Positions 43,513 to 53,085 of a DNA stretch of 64,000 bases are shown here, piece by piece. The number at the start of each line of letters is the position of its first letter. The first letter of the stretch is position 1. Origin of the DNA: Pygmaiobacter massiliensis. GTDB taxonomy: Bacteria > Bacillota > Clostridia > Oscillospirales > Ruminococcaceae. The stretch is taken from the NCBI GenBank assembly GCA_022778585.1, contig JALFTI010000010.1, forward strand, positions 62,001 to 126,000. The letters are read 5' to 3'. The notes below the pieces were generated by a model that was not told the origin of the DNA, searched no databases, and saw nothing but the letters and a program-made list of their open reading frames with translations. Position numbers and translations under genes: made by a program.

Positions 43513-43857
43513 ATGGACGCTATGAAAATCATGACCGAAGGCATGGTCAAAGAGGAACGGCCGCAGTTTGAAGTGGGCGACACCGTGCGTGTTTCGGTGC
43601 GCATTAAGGAAGGCGAGCGCGAGCGTACCCAGGCCTTTGAGGGCACTGTTATTGCGAAGCGCCACGGCGGCGTTGCCGAAACCTTCACCGTGCGCCGCAC
43701 TGCCTATGGCGTTGGTGTGGAGCGTGTGTTCCCCATGAACAGCCCCATGGTGGAAAAGGTAGAGGTTGTGCGTCACGGCCGTGTGCGCCGCGCCAAGCTG
43801 TACTACCTGCGCGACCGGGTGGGCAAGGCTGCCAAGGTCAAAGAACAGCTTCGATAA
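43513..43857 (+). CDS. rplS: 50S ribosomal protein L19
   Basis: This 114-aa protein matches the family length (about 115). Motifs are [20 protein letters not shown] (in part, about 19-38), [14 protein letters not shown] (about 40-53), [18 protein letters not shown] and [17 protein letters not shown] at the end. L19 lies at the 30S-50S interface. ATG at 43513 is preferred for GGAGG 8 bases upstream; an in-frame ATG at 43480 would add 11 residues and has no ribosome site. Confidence 0.97.
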   Translation: MDAMKIMTEGMVKEERPQFEVGDTVRVSVRIKEGERERTQAFEGTVIAKRHGGVAETFTVRRTAYGVGVERVFPMNSPMVEKVEVVRHGRVRRAKLYYLRDRVGKAAKVKEQLR

Positions 43858-43861
43858 AAAG

Positions 43862-43890
43862 AAAGGGAGAAGAAATTCTCCCTTTTTTTT
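43862..43890 (+). terminator. Intrinsic terminator after rplS
   Basis: AAAGGGAGAA, loop GAAA, TTCTCCCTTT, followed by T8. The GNRA loop and long T-run make it strong. Confidence 0.9.
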
Positions 43891-43898
43891 ATGCGCGG

Positions 43899-43927
43899 TT
43901 TCAAACCGGGCGGCTTTGTGGTACAAT
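43899..43927 (+). promoter_or_regulatory. Sigma-A promoter of lepB operon
   Basis: TTTCAA (43899-43904), 17-bp spacer, TACAAT (43922-43927). It probably drives lepB-rbgA-rnhB-yraN and genes beyond, since no terminator is seen until 49537. Confidence 0.65.
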
Positions 43928-44002
43928 AGCCGCATGGCAGCCTGCTGCCAGCCGGTTTAAAACCTGCTGCGCGGCGGCATTTCGTCAAAAGGAGAATGGA
44001 CC

Positions 44003-44533
44003 ATGGACGATCAAACACCGACAATCCGCCACAGCCTGCAGGAGTGGATGGAAAGCGTTGCGCAGGCTTTGGCCGTTTTGCTGGCTATTTTTTTACTTTT
44101 TATACAGCCGGCCAATGTGTCAGGCGAATCTATGCTGCCCACCCTGCAGGACGGCGATAAAATTTTGCTGCGCAATGTGCTTTACACCCCTTCCCGCGGG
44201 GATATTGTGGTGGTAGACAGCTATTCTGCCTACCAAAAAGCATTGGTAAAGCGGGTGATTGCACTGGCAGGCGATACGGTGGATATTGACTTTGAGTCAG
44301 GCAGTGTGCGGGTAAACGGCGAATTGTTAAAGGAAGATTATATTCTGGAACCCACCCATCTGGAAGGGGATGTAACCTTTCCGCTCACTGTGCCGCAGGG
44401 ATGCGTATTTGTCATGGGCGACAACCGCAATGCTTCCCTGGACAGCCGCTCTTCCAGTGTGGGCTGTATTGATTGCCGGGATATTACAGGGGAAGTCTTT
44501 TTCCGTCTTCTTCCCCGTACAGGAGGTGTTTAG
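44003..44533 (+). CDS. lepB: Signal peptidase I
   Basis: This 176-aa serine/lysine protease has one N-terminal membrane span (about 17-36) and an extracellular catalytic domain. Catalytic Ser43 is in SGESMLPT and Lys83 in LVKRVIALAGD; the C-terminal MGDNRNASLDSR completes the family signature. It removes signal peptides from secreted proteins. AAGGAG precedes the ATG. lepB next to rplS and rbgA is a common Firmicutes arrangement. Confidence 0.95.
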   Translation: MDDQTPTIRHSLQEWMESVAQALAVLLAIFLLFIQPANVSGESMLPTLQDGDKILLRNVLYTPSRGDIVVVDSYSAYQKALVKRVIALAGDTVDIDFESGSVRVNGELLKEDYILEPTHLEGDVTFPLTVPQGCVFVMGDNRNASLDSRSSSVGCIDCRDITGEVFFRLLPRTGGV

Positions 44534-44535
44534 CC

Positions 44536-45441
44536 ATGAGTGATCTGAGCGGAAGCGCTATCCAGTGGTTCCCGGGGCATATGACCAAAACCCTGCGGCT
44601 GATGGAAAAAGAGATTAAAAATGTGGATTTGGTGCTGGTTTTGTTGGACGCGCGTATTCCGCATTCCAGCCAGAACCCGGAAATTGAGCGTATCTGCCGC
44701 ACAAAACCTCGGCTTTATCTATTGAATAAAGCGGATTTGGCAGACCCCGCCGTTACCCGGCGCTGGCAGAGCGCACTGACCGGAGAGGAAACCGCCTGCA
44801 TAGCGCTTTCTAGCAAAAAGGCCGGTGCTGCCGGCGCAGTCAAACCCCAAATCGACAAGGCGCTGGCCCCGCTTTTGGCCCGCCGCAAGGAAAAGGGCAT
44901 GCAGGGTGCACGCACCCGCATTATGCTGGTGGGAATCCCCAATGTGGGCAAATCCACCTTTATCAATAATTTTGCAAAAGCCAAATTGGCCAAAGCCGCC
45001 GATAAACCCGGCGTAACCCGGGGTAAACAGTGGATCAGTTTACCCGGCTACGAACTTTTGGATATGCCGGGGGTTTTGTGGAAAAAGTTTGAAGACCCTA
45101 CCATTGCCACAAATCTTGCGTTTATCGGTTCCATCAAGGACGATCTTTTGGATATGGAAGAGATTGCCATGCGGCTTTTGGAACAGGTAAAACTGCTTTA
45201 CCCGGAACGCCTGGCCGAGCGCTATAAATTAAAACCCGAGCAGCTGGAAAAGCAGGAGTATGAGCTTTTGGGCGAGATTGCCAAAAACCGCGGCATGCGG
45301 ATATCCGGGGGAGAAGTGGACCTGGAGCGGGCCGCCATTATGGTGGTGGATGAGTTTCGCGGCTGCAAGCTGGGTCCTGTCAGCCTGGAGCGGCCCGAAG
45401 ATTTTTCCTCTGCCCCAGCCAGTCAAGAGGGGAACGAGTGA
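44536..45441 (+). CDS. rbgA: Ribosome biogenesis GTPase RbgA (YlqF)
   Basis: This 301-aa circularly permuted GTPase has G4 NKADLAD (about 64-70) before G1 GIPNVGKSTFINN (about 132-144), and G3 DMPGVLW (about 176). N-terminal QWFPGHMTKTLR (about 10-21) is the RbgA signature. It is needed for late 50S assembly (L16 incorporation). ATG at 44536 is chosen for AGGAGGT, which lies at the end of lepB. Its stop overlaps the rnhB start (TGATG). Confidence 0.95.
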   Translation: MSDLSGSAIQWFPGHMTKTLRLMEKEIKNVDLVLVLLDARIPHSSQNPEIERICRTKPRLYLLNKADLADPAVTRRWQSALTGEETACIALSSKKAGAAGAVKPQIDKALAPLLARRKEKGMQGARTRIMLVGIPNVGKSTFINNFAKAKLAKAADKPGVTRGKQWISLPGYELLDMPGVLWKKFEDPTIATNLAFIGSIKDDLLDMEEIAMRLLEQVKLLYPERLAERYKLKPEQLEKQEYELLGEIAKNRGMRISGGEVDLERAAIMVVDEFRGCKLGPVSLERPEDFSSAPASQEGNE

Positions 45442-46055
45442 TGGCGGAAAAGGCAAACCTTTTTTTATACGACGCACCGCTTATAGAAAAGGCCGGCGGC
45501 CTGCTTGCAGGGGTGGACGAAGCGGGCAGAGGCCCGCTTGCTGGGCCGGTGTGTACAGCGGCCGTTATTTTGCCGCCACACCCAGAGCTTTGCGGTTTAA
45601 ACGATTCCAAAAAACTCTCCGAAAAGCGGCGCGAAGCGCTCTATGAACAAATTATTCAGCAGGCCATCGCCTATCAAATTGTCATGGTAGGCCCCGAAAC
45701 CATTGACCAGATCAACATTCTGCAGGCCACCATGCTGGGCATGAAGCAGGCGCTGGAAGCCCTTGACCCGCAGCCTGCCCTGGCCCTGATAGACGGCAAC
45801 CGCTGTCCGGATACCTTAATTCCCACCCGTGCCCTGGTAAAAGGGGATGCCACCAGCGCCTGCGTGGCGGCGGCTTCCATTTTGGCAAAGGTAACGCGGG
45901 ACCGATATATGATTAAGCTTGGGCAGGAGTATCCCCAATACCAGTTTGAAAAGCATAAAGGCTATCCCACCAAGCTGCATTATCAGCTGATTGAACAGTA
46001 TGGCATACAGCCATTTTACCGCAAAAGCTTTTTAAAAAAGCGGGGCTATACATGA
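45441..46055 (+). CDS. rnhB: Ribonuclease HII
   Basis: This 204-aa RNase HII removes ribonucleotides from DNA. GVDEAGRGPLAGPV (about 23-36) holds the first acidic catalytic residues (DE), ALIDGN (about 114-119) the next Asp, and VAAASILAKVTRDRYM the last acidic/lysine segment. HKGYPTKLHY is also characteristic. ATG at 45441 overlaps the rbgA stop; GAGGGG lies upstream. The gene overlaps yraN by 4 bases. Confidence 0.95.
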   Translation: MAEKANLFLYDAPLIEKAGGLLAGVDEAGRGPLAGPVCTAAVILPPHPELCGLNDSKKLSEKRREALYEQIIQQAIAYQIVMVGPETIDQINILQATMLGMKQALEALDPQPALALIDGNRCPDTLIPTRALVKGDATSACVAAASILAKVTRDRYMIKLGQEYPQYQFEKHKGYPTKLHYQLIEQYGIQPFYRKSFLKKRGYT

Positions 46056-46414
46056 GCCAGCGGCAGTTTATCGGCAAGCTGGGAGAGCAGGCCGCCTGGC
46101 GCTGGTACCGACAGCACGGATTTGGCCTTTTGGCCCAAAACTATACCACCCGGCTGGGCGAACTGGACCTGGTGGTGCAAAAAGGGCCTCTTTTGGTTTT
46201 TGCCGAAGTGCGCACCCGGCAGTTGGGAGGCATGCTCACACCGGCACAGTCCATCACAGCCGCCAAGCGCCGCCGGCTTGCGGCAGCTGCCCGGCTTTAC
46301 CTTGCACAGCTGGGGCAGGAACCCCAGGCTGTTCGGTTCGACCTGGTGGAGGTATACTGCCAGAAGGATCAGGTGGTGCAGGTGCATTGTATGGAAAATG
46401 CCCTGGGCGAATAA
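46052..46414 (+). CDS. yraN: YraN/UPF0102 nuclease-fold protein
   Basis: This 120-aa protein has the Holliday-junction-resolvase-like fold of UPF0102: GKLGEQAAWRWYRQHGF (about 8-24), then RLGELDLVVQKGPLLVFAEVRTR with the acidic residues E-x-D and E (about 33-55) and a conserved RRRLAAAARLYL helix. Function is unproven. rnhB-yraN adjacency is common. ATGAG start overlaps the rnhB stop. Confidence 0.9.
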   Translation: MSQRQFIGKLGEQAAWRWYRQHGFGLLAQNYTTRLGELDLVVQKGPLLVFAEVRTRQLGGMLTPAQSITAAKRRRLAAAARLYLAQLGQEPQAVRFDLVEVYCQKDQVVQVHCMENALGE

Positions 46415-46436
46415 AAAACTTTTTAGATTAAAACAT

Positions 46437-47378
46437 ATGGATTATTTTGATCTGCATTGTGATACCACCATGCGCATAGCGGACCGGCGCGAACGACTGG
46501 AAACCGCTTCCGGACAGCTTTCGCTGCGGCAGGCTTCTTTTTTGAAGCGCTATGTTCAGGTATATGCCTTTTTTGTACATGACCGCTACCACGCCGGTGC
46601 CGCCTGGCAGGAATACCGCCGCCAAAAGCGGTATTTTGACGCCCAGTGCCTGCGGCTGGCAGACCAGTTTTCGGTCTGCCGCACAGCCGGCCAACTTGAG
46701 CAGGCCGTCCATGCCAGACGCCGGGCCGGCATTCTCGCCATCGAAAACGGCGCGGTGCTCGGGGGCAGCCTTTTTCGCCTGGAGCAGGCTTTTGAGGACG
46801 GGGTCCGCATTTTGACCCTGACCTGGCGGGGCGAAAACGAGCTGGGCTTCGGTTCTGCAGCAGGCGGCCGCCTGAAACCGTTCGGCGCGCAGGTTCTGCG
46901 TCAGTGCGCCCGGCTTGGCATTGTACCGGATATCAGCCATCTTTCCAGCGAAGGGACAGCGGATCTGCTGCGCCTTTGGGATGGACCGCTTATTGCCTCT
47001 CATTCCAACGCGCGTGCGGTTTACAGTACCCGCCGCAACCTGTCAGACGAACAGATTCGCGAACTTGCGCGCCGGGGCGGGCTGATAGGGGTGTCCTTCA
47101 GCCATTCCATGCTGGCGCCGGGTGAGCGGCCGGCAACACTTGACGATATCTGCCGGCAGGTCATGTATCTTTTGGAGATGGGGTGCGAGCAGACGCTTGC
47201 TTTTGGCAGCGACTTTGACGGCGCCCACCTGCCCGCAGATTTTGGGGGTGTAAAAAGTTTGCCGTCACTTTGGCGGGCCCTTAACCGCCGGGGGCTTTCC
47301 CACAAACTTTTGCAGGATTTATTTTTTGAAAACGCCATGCGCTTTTTTACCAAACAGTTAGGGGGAACACACGAATGA
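46437..47378 (+). CDS. Membrane dipeptidase (peptidase M19 family)
   Basis: This 313-aa TIM-barrel zinc dipeptidase starts MDYFDLHCDTTMRIA, with HxD metal ligands (His7, Asp9). Further family marks are ENGAVLGGSL (bridging Glu, about 102), LTLTWRGENELGFGSA, PDISHLSSEGTADLL (His) and ASHSNARAVYSTRRNLSD (His, about 185). Cleaves dipeptides, possibly from D-amino-acid or cell-wall turnover; substrate untested. No convincing ribosome site precedes 46437; ATG at 46392 in the same frame is possible, but homology starts at 46437. Ends 4 bases into thrC. Confidence 0.88.
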   Translation: MDYFDLHCDTTMRIADRRERLETASGQLSLRQASFLKRYVQVYAFFVHDRYHAGAAWQEYRRQKRYFDAQCLRLADQFSVCRTAGQLEQAVHARRRAGILAIENGAVLGGSLFRLEQAFEDGVRILTLTWRGENELGFGSAAGGRLKPFGAQVLRQCARLGIVPDISHLSSEGTADLLRLWDGPLIASHSNARAVYSTRRNLSDEQIRELARRGGLIGVSFSHSMLAPGERPATLDDICRQVMYLLEMGCEQTLAFGSDFDGAHLPADFGGVKSLPSLWRALNRRGLSHKLLQDLFFENAMRFFTKQLGGTHE

Positions 47379-48829
47379 ACTATTTTAGCACGCGAAACAC
47401 GACCCTGACCCGTACCGCCTCGCAGGCTATTTTGCAGGGCATTTCGGAAGAGGGCGGGCTTTTTGTGCCAGGCACTCTGCCCAAGCTGGACCTTTGCGCA
47501 CTGCAGGGACTTGACTATCCCCACCTGGCCGCCAAGGTTCTGGCCAGCCTTTTGACCGATTATTCCGAGGACTTTTTACTAAACGCCGCCAGCGCCTGCT
47601 ACGGCAAAAACTTTGGCCCCGGGGCAAAAACAGTACCGGTAGACCAGGGACTTTATGCCCTGGAACTGTGGCATGGGCCCACCTGTGCATTCAAAGATTA
47701 CGCATTGCAGCTGATGCCCCGCCTTTTGGTGGAAGCCAAGCGGCTGAATGGGGATAAAAGCCGCACTCTTATTCTGGTGGCAACCTCCGGTGATACCGGC
47801 AAAGCCGCCCTGGAAGGGTATAAGGACCTTGCAGGTATTACAATTGCCGTGTTTTACCCCAGCCACGGCACCAGTGAGACCCAGCGGCTGCAGATGGCGA
47901 CCCAGACAGGTGAAAATGTACAGGTTTACGCCATTGAAGGAAATTTTGACGATGCACAGACCGCAGTAAAACAGGTGTTCACCGATGAAGCCTTTGCTCA
48001 AAGTTTGCAGCAGAAAAACTGTCATCTCACCAGCGCCAACTCCATTAACTGGGGACGCCTTGCCCCGCAGATCGTTTACTATTTTGCAAGCTATCTGCAG
48101 CTGGTAAAAGAAGGCGCTTTCAAACTGGGCGACGAGGTGGATTTTTGTGTTCCCACCGGTAACTTTGGTGATATTCTGGCCGGCTGGTATGCAAAGCAAA
48201 TGGGCCTTCCTGTCCATCTTCTGCACTGCGCTTCCAACCAAAACCGGGTGCTGACCGACTTTGGCCAAACCGGCGCTTACAATGCCAACCGCACCTTCTA
48301 CAAAACGGCTTCGCCTTCCATGGATATTCTCATCTCCTCCAACCTGGAGCGGCTTTTGTTCCACAAATCCGCCGATGCCAGCCTGGTTACCCAGTTAATG
48401 GGCCAGCTGATGGGGAAAGAAAAGTGCTACCAGCTGCCAGATGGATTGCTCAAAGCCATTTTGCAGGACTTTACCTTTGGCTGCACACCGGAGGATGAAT
48501 GCTTTGCCGAGCTGAGCAACACCTGGGACCGGTGCGGCTACCTGGCAGACCCTCACACGGCGGTAGCATTGGCGGTGGCGCGCCGACGCAAAGACAGCAA
48601 CACCCCCTGCATTGTGCTGTCCACCGCAAACCCCTACAAATTCTCCTCTTCGGTGCTTTCGGCACTGGGGCTCAGCGTCAGCGCAAGCGATTTTGCCAAC
48701 ATGGCCGCGCTGGAACAGGCCACCGGTACCTGTGCGCCGGCGCAGCTTAAAAATCTGAAAAACCTTGCCGTCCGTTTTAACAAAATCATCCGGCCCGAAG
48801 AGATTCTCTCGGTAGCCCGACAGCTGTAA
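47375..48829 (+). CDS. thrC: Threonine synthase
   Basis: This 484-aa PLP enzyme of the long (fungal/E. coli-like) type converts O-phosphohomoserine to threonine. It starts MNYFSTRN and has EEGGLFVP (about 24-31), the PLP lysine in GPTCAFKDYALQ (about 100-111, Lys107), the SGDTGKAAL loop (about 134-142), CVPTGNFGDILAG (about 257-269) and STANPYKFSSSVL near the C-terminus. No other threonine gene adjoins. AGGGGG precedes the ATG within the dipeptidase gene end. Confidence 0.96.
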   Translation: MNYFSTRNTTLTRTASQAILQGISEEGGLFVPGTLPKLDLCALQGLDYPHLAAKVLASLLTDYSEDFLLNAASACYGKNFGPGAKTVPVDQGLYALELWHGPTCAFKDYALQLMPRLLVEAKRLNGDKSRTLILVATSGDTGKAALEGYKDLAGITIAVFYPSHGTSETQRLQMATQTGENVQVYAIEGNFDDAQTAVKQVFTDEAFAQSLQQKNCHLTSANSINWGRLAPQIVYYFASYLQLVKEGAFKLGDEVDFCVPTGNFGDILAGWYAKQMGLPVHLLHCASNQNRVLTDFGQTGAYNANRTFYKTASPSMDILISSNLERLLFHKSADASLVTQLMGQLMGKEKCYQLPDGLLKAILQDFTFGCTPEDECFAELSNTWDRCGYLADPHTAVALAVARRRKDSNTPCIVLSTANPYKFSSSVLSALGLSVSASDFANMAALEQATGTCAPAQLKNLKNLAVRFNKIIRPEEILSVARQL

Positions 48830-48853
48830 TAAGCCATTAGAAACGGAGTACCC

Positions 48854-49537
48854 ATGTCGATTTACGCAATTGCCGACCTGCACCTTTCCCTGGGCAAACA
48901 GGATAAGCCGATGGATATTTTCAGAGGCTGGCAGGGTTATGTGCAAAGACTGGAAAAAAACTGGCGCAGCCTCATCTGCAGCACAGATACCGTGGTTTTG
49001 CCGGGAGATATCTCCTGGGCCATGAATTTGGACGACGCAGTGGAAGACTTTGCTTTTCTTGAAAGTCTTCCCGGCACAAAAATTATCCTGAAAGGCAACC
49101 ACGATTATTGGTGGAACACCATGTCCAAAATGAACGCCTTTTTGGAAAAAAACAGTTTTGGCACCATCCGTATTTTAAATAACACCTGCCATTTTGCGGA
49201 AGGCGTAGCAATCTGTGGCACCCGCAGCTGGCTGTTTGATGTGGCCGAAGAACACAATGCCAAAATTATGAACCGGGAACTGGGGCGTCTTGCCGCTTCG
49301 CTGGATGCGGCCGGCGATACACAAAAGCTGGTGTTTTTGCATTATCCGCCCATCTACCCAAACGGCAATGCCGACGAGGTGGTGGCCATGCTGCACCAGT
49401 ACGGCATCAAACAGTGCTTTTATGGCCATCTGCACGGCGCTTCCATTGCCGGCGCGGTGGAGGGGGAGGTGGATGGCATCTGCTATAAACTGATTTCGGC
49501 AGATGCTTTGCGCTTTTGTCCGCTGAAAATCCAGTAA
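48854..49537 (+). CDS. Calcineurin-like metallophosphoesterase
   Basis: This 227-aa protein has the dimetal motifs DLHLS (about 8-12), PGDISWA (about 50-56), KGNHDYW (about 80-86), a His in LHYPPI and GHLHG (about 196-200). It is a stand-alone cytosolic metallophosphoesterase without a membrane segment; its substrate is unknown. It lies 24 bases after thrC, and no terminator follows before tig. Confidence 0.88.
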   Translation: MSIYAIADLHLSLGKQDKPMDIFRGWQGYVQRLEKNWRSLICSTDTVVLPGDISWAMNLDDAVEDFAFLESLPGTKIILKGNHDYWWNTMSKMNAFLEKNSFGTIRILNNTCHFAEGVAICGTRSWLFDVAEEHNAKIMNRELGRLAASLDAAGDTQKLVFLHYPPIYPNGNADEVVAMLHQYGIKQCFYGHLHGASIAGAVEGEVDGICYKLISADALRFCPLKIQ

Positions 49538-49585
49538 AAAATCCAATAAGTTATTCATAAGTTTATGGAAATTTCATATAAACTG

Positions 49586-49594
49586 TGATATAAT
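49586..49594 (+). promoter_or_regulatory. Extended -10 promoter of tig-clpP-clpX
   Basis: TGATATAAT: extended TG plus perfect TATAAT (49589-49594). The -35 is poor (TGGAAA at 49566-49571, 17-bp spacer). Leader about 28 nt. No CtsR-type direct repeats or CIRCE element are visible here. Confidence 0.65.
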
Positions 49595-49627
49595 CGAAAA
49601 AGCAATGCTTTTAATGGAGGAAGTATA

Positions 49628-51064
49628 ATGGAACTGAAAAAAAATGTAAAAAATGAAAACGGCACCAACGAGCTGGAGATCGGTATTGACTCTGCGGCTT
49701 ACCAGGCAGCTGTTGCCAGCGTGTTTAAAAAGAACGCCAAGAAATACCGCGTTCCCGGTTTCCGCCCCGGCAAGGCTCCCCGTCACCTGATTGAGCAGAT
49801 GTACGGCAAGGATGTATTTCTGTACGATGCTGTGAACGAGATGTTCCCCGAAGTTTATGCCGATGCTGTGAAGGAAGCCGGTATTGAGCCGGTGGACCGT
49901 CCCGAGGTGGAGATTGTCTCCTGCGACGAGACCGGTGTGGTTCTGAAAGCGGTTGTTACCGTTAAGCCCGAAGTGGAGTTGGGCGAATATAAAGGTTTAA
50001 AGGCCGAAAAGAAGGTCCATACTGTGGAAGACCTGACGGTTGATGACGAGATCGAGCGGATGCGGCTGCGCAACGCCCGTACTATCACCAAAGAGGGCGC
50101 CGCCGAAATGGGCGATGTAGCCGTTTTTGACTACGAAGGCTTCCTGGATGGCACCGCCTTTGAGGGCGGTAAGGGCGAAAATCACTCGCTGGAACTGGGC
50201 TCCGGCCAGTTTATTCCCGGCTTTGAGGAGCAGCTGGTTGGCCACAAGGCCGGCGAAGAGTTCGAGATTAAGGTGACCTTCCCCGAAGAATATGCAGCCA
50301 GCGAACTGGCCGGCAAGGAGACCACCTTTAAGATCAAGATGCACGAGGTGCAGAGCAAGGAACTGCCCGAAGCCGATGATGAGTTTGCCAAGGATGTAAG
50401 CGAGTACGACACTCTGGCCGAGCTCAAGGACAGCATCCGCAAAGATCTGCAGGGCCAGATGGACCGGCAGGCCGAGCTGGCAGTTGAAAACGACCTGGTT
50501 TCTCAGGTTGTGGACGGCATGAAGGTCAATATCCCTGATTGCATGATCCGCGATGAGATTGATATGCGCGTAAACGACTTTGCTTACCGTATGGCCAGCC
50601 AGGGACTGCAGCTGTCCCGCTATTTGGAGTATACCAACTCCACCATGGAGCAGTTCCGCGACAGCTTCAAAGAGCAGGCTGAAAAGCAGGTGAGAATGCG
50701 TCTGGCTTTGGAGAAGATTGCAAAGCTGGAAGGCATTGAGGTTACCGACGAGGAGTTCGAAGCCGAAATTAAGCGCCTGGCCGAACAGTACAATGTGGAG
50801 CCCGAAAAGCTGCGCGCTACCGCCCCGGCCGAAGAGGTAAAAGCCGACCTGGCTAACAACAAGGCTGTGGACTTTATTAAGGCAAACGCCACCATTGTAG
50901 AGGTGGAAGCCAAGAAGGCAGAGGCCGAAGCCGAAGAGACCGCCGCCAAGGAAGCTGCCGCCGAAACCGCCGAGGCCGCGAAGACCGCTGAACCTGCCAA
51001 AAAGAAGACCACCCGCAGAACCACCAAAAAAACTGAAGCAAAAAAGGCCGAGACTGAAGAATAA
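49628..51064 (+). CDS. tig: Trigger factor (ribosome-associated chaperone, PPIase)
   Basis: This 478-aa protein is longer than the usual ~430. The N-terminal ribosome-binding domain carries VPGFRPGKAPRHLIEQMYG (about 38-56; the GFRxGKxP signature), the FKBP-type PPIase domain lies about 160-245, and the C-terminal chaperone arms follow to about 425. The last 50 residues are a low-complexity Ala/Glu/Lys/Thr tail with TAAKEAAAETAEAA and KKKTTRRTTKKT, basic at the end. GGAGG precedes the ATG. It lies with clpP and clpX as in many bacteria. Confidence 0.96.
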   Translation: MELKKNVKNENGTNELEIGIDSAAYQAAVASVFKKNAKKYRVPGFRPGKAPRHLIEQMYGKDVFLYDAVNEMFPEVYADAVKEAGIEPVDRPEVEIVSCDETGVVLKAVVTVKPEVELGEYKGLKAEKKVHTVEDLTVDDEIERMRLRNARTITKEGAAEMGDVAVFDYEGFLDGTAFEGGKGENHSLELGSGQFIPGFEEQLVGHKAGEEFEIKVTFPEEYAASELAGKETTFKIKMHEVQSKELPEADDEFAKDVSEYDTLAELKDSIRKDLQGQMDRQAELAVENDLVSQVVDGMKVNIPDCMIRDEIDMRVNDFAYRMASQGLQLSRYLEYTNSTMEQFRDSFKEQAEKQVRMRLALEKIAKLEGIEVTDEEFEAEIKRLAEQYNVEPEKLRATAPAEEVKADLANNKAVDFIKANATIVEVEAKKAEAEAEETAAKEAAAETAEAAKTAEPAKKKTTRRTTKKTEAKKAETEE

Positions 51065-51091
51065 AATTTGCCCGGCCATGGAGGTACGCTA

Positions 51092-51676
51092 ATGAGTTTA
51101 GTCCCCTATGTTGTAGAACAGACCAGCCGCGGAGAGCGCAGCTATGACATTTTCTCCCGTCTGCTGAACGACCGGATCATCATCCTGTCTGAAGAGGTAA
51201 ACGATACCACCGCCAGCCTGGTTGTGCCCCAGCTGCTTTACCTGGAAGGGCAGGACCCGGATAAGGATATCAGTCTGTATATCAACAGCCCCGGCGGGTC
51301 CATCAGTGCCGGCATGGCCATCCACGACACCATGAAATACATCAAATGCGATGTTTCCACCATCTGCATGGGCATGGCAGCTTCCATGGGTGCTTTTCTG
51401 CTGGCTTCCGGCACCAAAGGCAAACGGATGGCGCTGCCCAACAGTGAAATTATGATCCATCAGCCTCTTCTGCAGGGGCTGCAGGGTCAGGCCACTGATA
51501 TTCAGATCCATGCGGACCACATCGTGCGGATCAAACAGCGGATGAACAGCATGCTGGCCGAATATACCGGCCAACCGCTGGAGACGGTGATTCGTGATAC
51601 CGAGCGGGATAATTATATGACCGCAGCCCAGGCCAAGGAATATGGTCTGATTGACGCAGTTATCTCGCACCGCTGA
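51092..51676 (+). CDS. clpP: ATP-dependent Clp protease proteolytic subunit
   Basis: This 194-aa serine protease forms the tetradecameric chamber used with ClpX. The start [20 protein letters not shown] is the conserved N-terminus. Catalytic Ser98 is in [14 protein letters not shown], His123 in MIHQPL and the Asp lies in RDTERD (168-173). ATG at 51092 is set by GGAGGT; a further in-frame start upstream adds 8 non-conserved residues. clpX follows 29 bases later. Confidence 0.97.
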   Translation: MSLVPYVVEQTSRGERSYDIFSRLLNDRIIILSEEVNDTTASLVVPQLLYLEGQDPDKDISLYINSPGGSISAGMAIHDTMKYIKCDVSTICMGMAASMGAFLLASGTKGKRMALPNSEIMIHQPLLQGLQGQATDIQIHADHIVRIKQRMNSMLAEYTGQPLETVIRDTERDNYMTAAQAKEYGLIDAVISHR

Positions 51677-51705
51677 GCAGTTTCAAAACACGAAGTTGGT
51701 GAACT

Positions 51706-53016
51706 ATGTCTAACAATAAAGAAAAGGAGATCACCTGCAGCTTCTGCGGCAAAAGCCAGGACGCAGTAGAGCGGATTATCATCGGTCCCGGTGTAAACAT
51801 CTGCTCGGAATGCATTGAACTGTGCAGTACTCTGCTTTCGGAAGAGGGCATACGCCCCAGCCGACCGCAGCCGCAGCGGGTGCAGCGCCCCCAGCGCACT
51901 GCAAAACCTGCGCAGGAGATGAAAATTCTCACCCCGCAGGAAATTAAGGAAGGGCTTGACCAGTATGTAATCGGTCAGGACGATGCGAAGGTGGTGCTGG
52001 CGGTTTCCGTTTATAACCACTATAAGCGCATTCTCAACCCGGAATACAACAATGATGTGGAGCTGCAAAAAAGCAATGTTCTGCTTTTGGGCCCCTCTGG
52101 TGTGGGCAAAACCCTGCTGGCCCAAACCCTCGCCCGTATGCTGAAGGTTCCGTTTGCCATTGCAGATGCTACCACCCTGACCGAAGCCGGTTATGTGGGC
52201 GAGGATGTGGAGAACATTCTGCTCAAGCTGATTCAGGCCGCAGACTTTGATGTGGAGCGGGCCGAAAAGGGAATTATTTATATCGACGAGATCGATAAGA
52301 TTACCCGCAAAAGCGAAAATCCCTCCATTACCCGGGATGTGGGCGGGGAAGGGGTACAGCAGGCCCTTTTGAAAATTTTAGAGGGCACCGTTTCGAATGT
52401 TCCACCCCAGGGCGGGCGCAAGCACCCCCAGCAGGAATTTATCCAGATCAATACCAAAAATATTCTGTTCATCTGCGGCGGCGCTTTTGATGGCTTGGCT
52501 AACCATATCCGCAAGCGGACCGATCATTCCGGTCTGGGTTTTGGCAGCCAGCTGAAAGAGGTGAAGCAGGAGGACGACAACCGCATGCTGCGGCTGGTAG
52601 AGCCGCACGACCTGGTTAAGTTCGGGCTGATTCCGGAACTGGTAGGTCGTATTCCTATCGTCACCGTACTGGACCCGCTGGATGAACCGGCGCTGATCCG
52701 TATCTTGAAAGAGCCTAAAAACTCTTTGGTGCGCCAGTATAAAGCTCTGTTCCAGTTGGACAATGTGGAGCTGGATATTACCGATGACGCGCTTTTGGAA
52801 ATTGCCAAAAAGGCCATTGCCCTTAAAAGCGGCGCACGCGGACTGCGTAGCATTATGGAACAGTCGCTTATGGAAATCATGTACGAAATTCCCAGCGACC
52901 CCACCATTATTAAGGTTACGGTAGACCGCTCTGCCATATTGGGCGGCAAACCGCAGATTGAATATGGCGCTGTACGAAAGCGCTATAAAAATACCGTTAA
53001 TACATTGATCCATTAA
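51706..53016 (+). CDS. clpX: ATP-dependent Clp protease ATP-binding subunit ClpX
   Basis: This 436-aa AAA+ unfoldase has an N-terminal zinc finger with Cys11, Cys14, Cys33 and Cys36 (CSFC ... CSEC). Walker A is GPSGVGKT (about 129-136), Walker B YIDEIDK (about 190), pore loop [10 protein letters not shown] (about 162-171), a C-terminal D2 region and the IGF-type loop region GLGFGSQL (about 280). It feeds substrates to ClpP. Ends near a strong terminator, closing the tig-clpP-clpX unit. Confidence 0.97.
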   Translation: MSNNKEKEITCSFCGKSQDAVERIIIGPGVNICSECIELCSTLLSEEGIRPSRPQPQRVQRPQRTAKPAQEMKILTPQEIKEGLDQYVIGQDDAKVVLAVSVYNHYKRILNPEYNNDVELQKSNVLLLGPSGVGKTLLAQTLARMLKVPFAIADATTLTEAGYVGEDVENILLKLIQAADFDVERAEKGIIYIDEIDKITRKSENPSITRDVGGEGVQQALLKILEGTVSNVPPQGGRKHPQQEFIQINTKNILFICGGAFDGLANHIRKRTDHSGLGFGSQLKEVKQEDDNRMLRLVEPHDLVKFGLIPELVGRIPIVTVLDPLDEPALIRILKEPKNSLVRQYKALFQLDNVELDITDDALLEIAKKAIALKSGARGLRSIMEQSLMEIMYEIPSDPTIIKVTVDRSAILGGKPQIEYGAVRKRYKNTVNTLIH

Positions 53017-53050
53017 AAGCAACTGGCGGCTTTGCGCCGCAAACGGTTAC

Positions 53051-53085
53051 AAAAAGGCTGCAGCGTTTTGCTGTGGCCTTTTTTG
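53051..53085 (+). terminator. Intrinsic terminator after clpX
   Basis: AAAAGGC...CAGC pairs with GCTG...GCCTTTT (inner mismatch), then T-rich. Lies 35 bases past the clpX stop. Confidence 0.8.
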
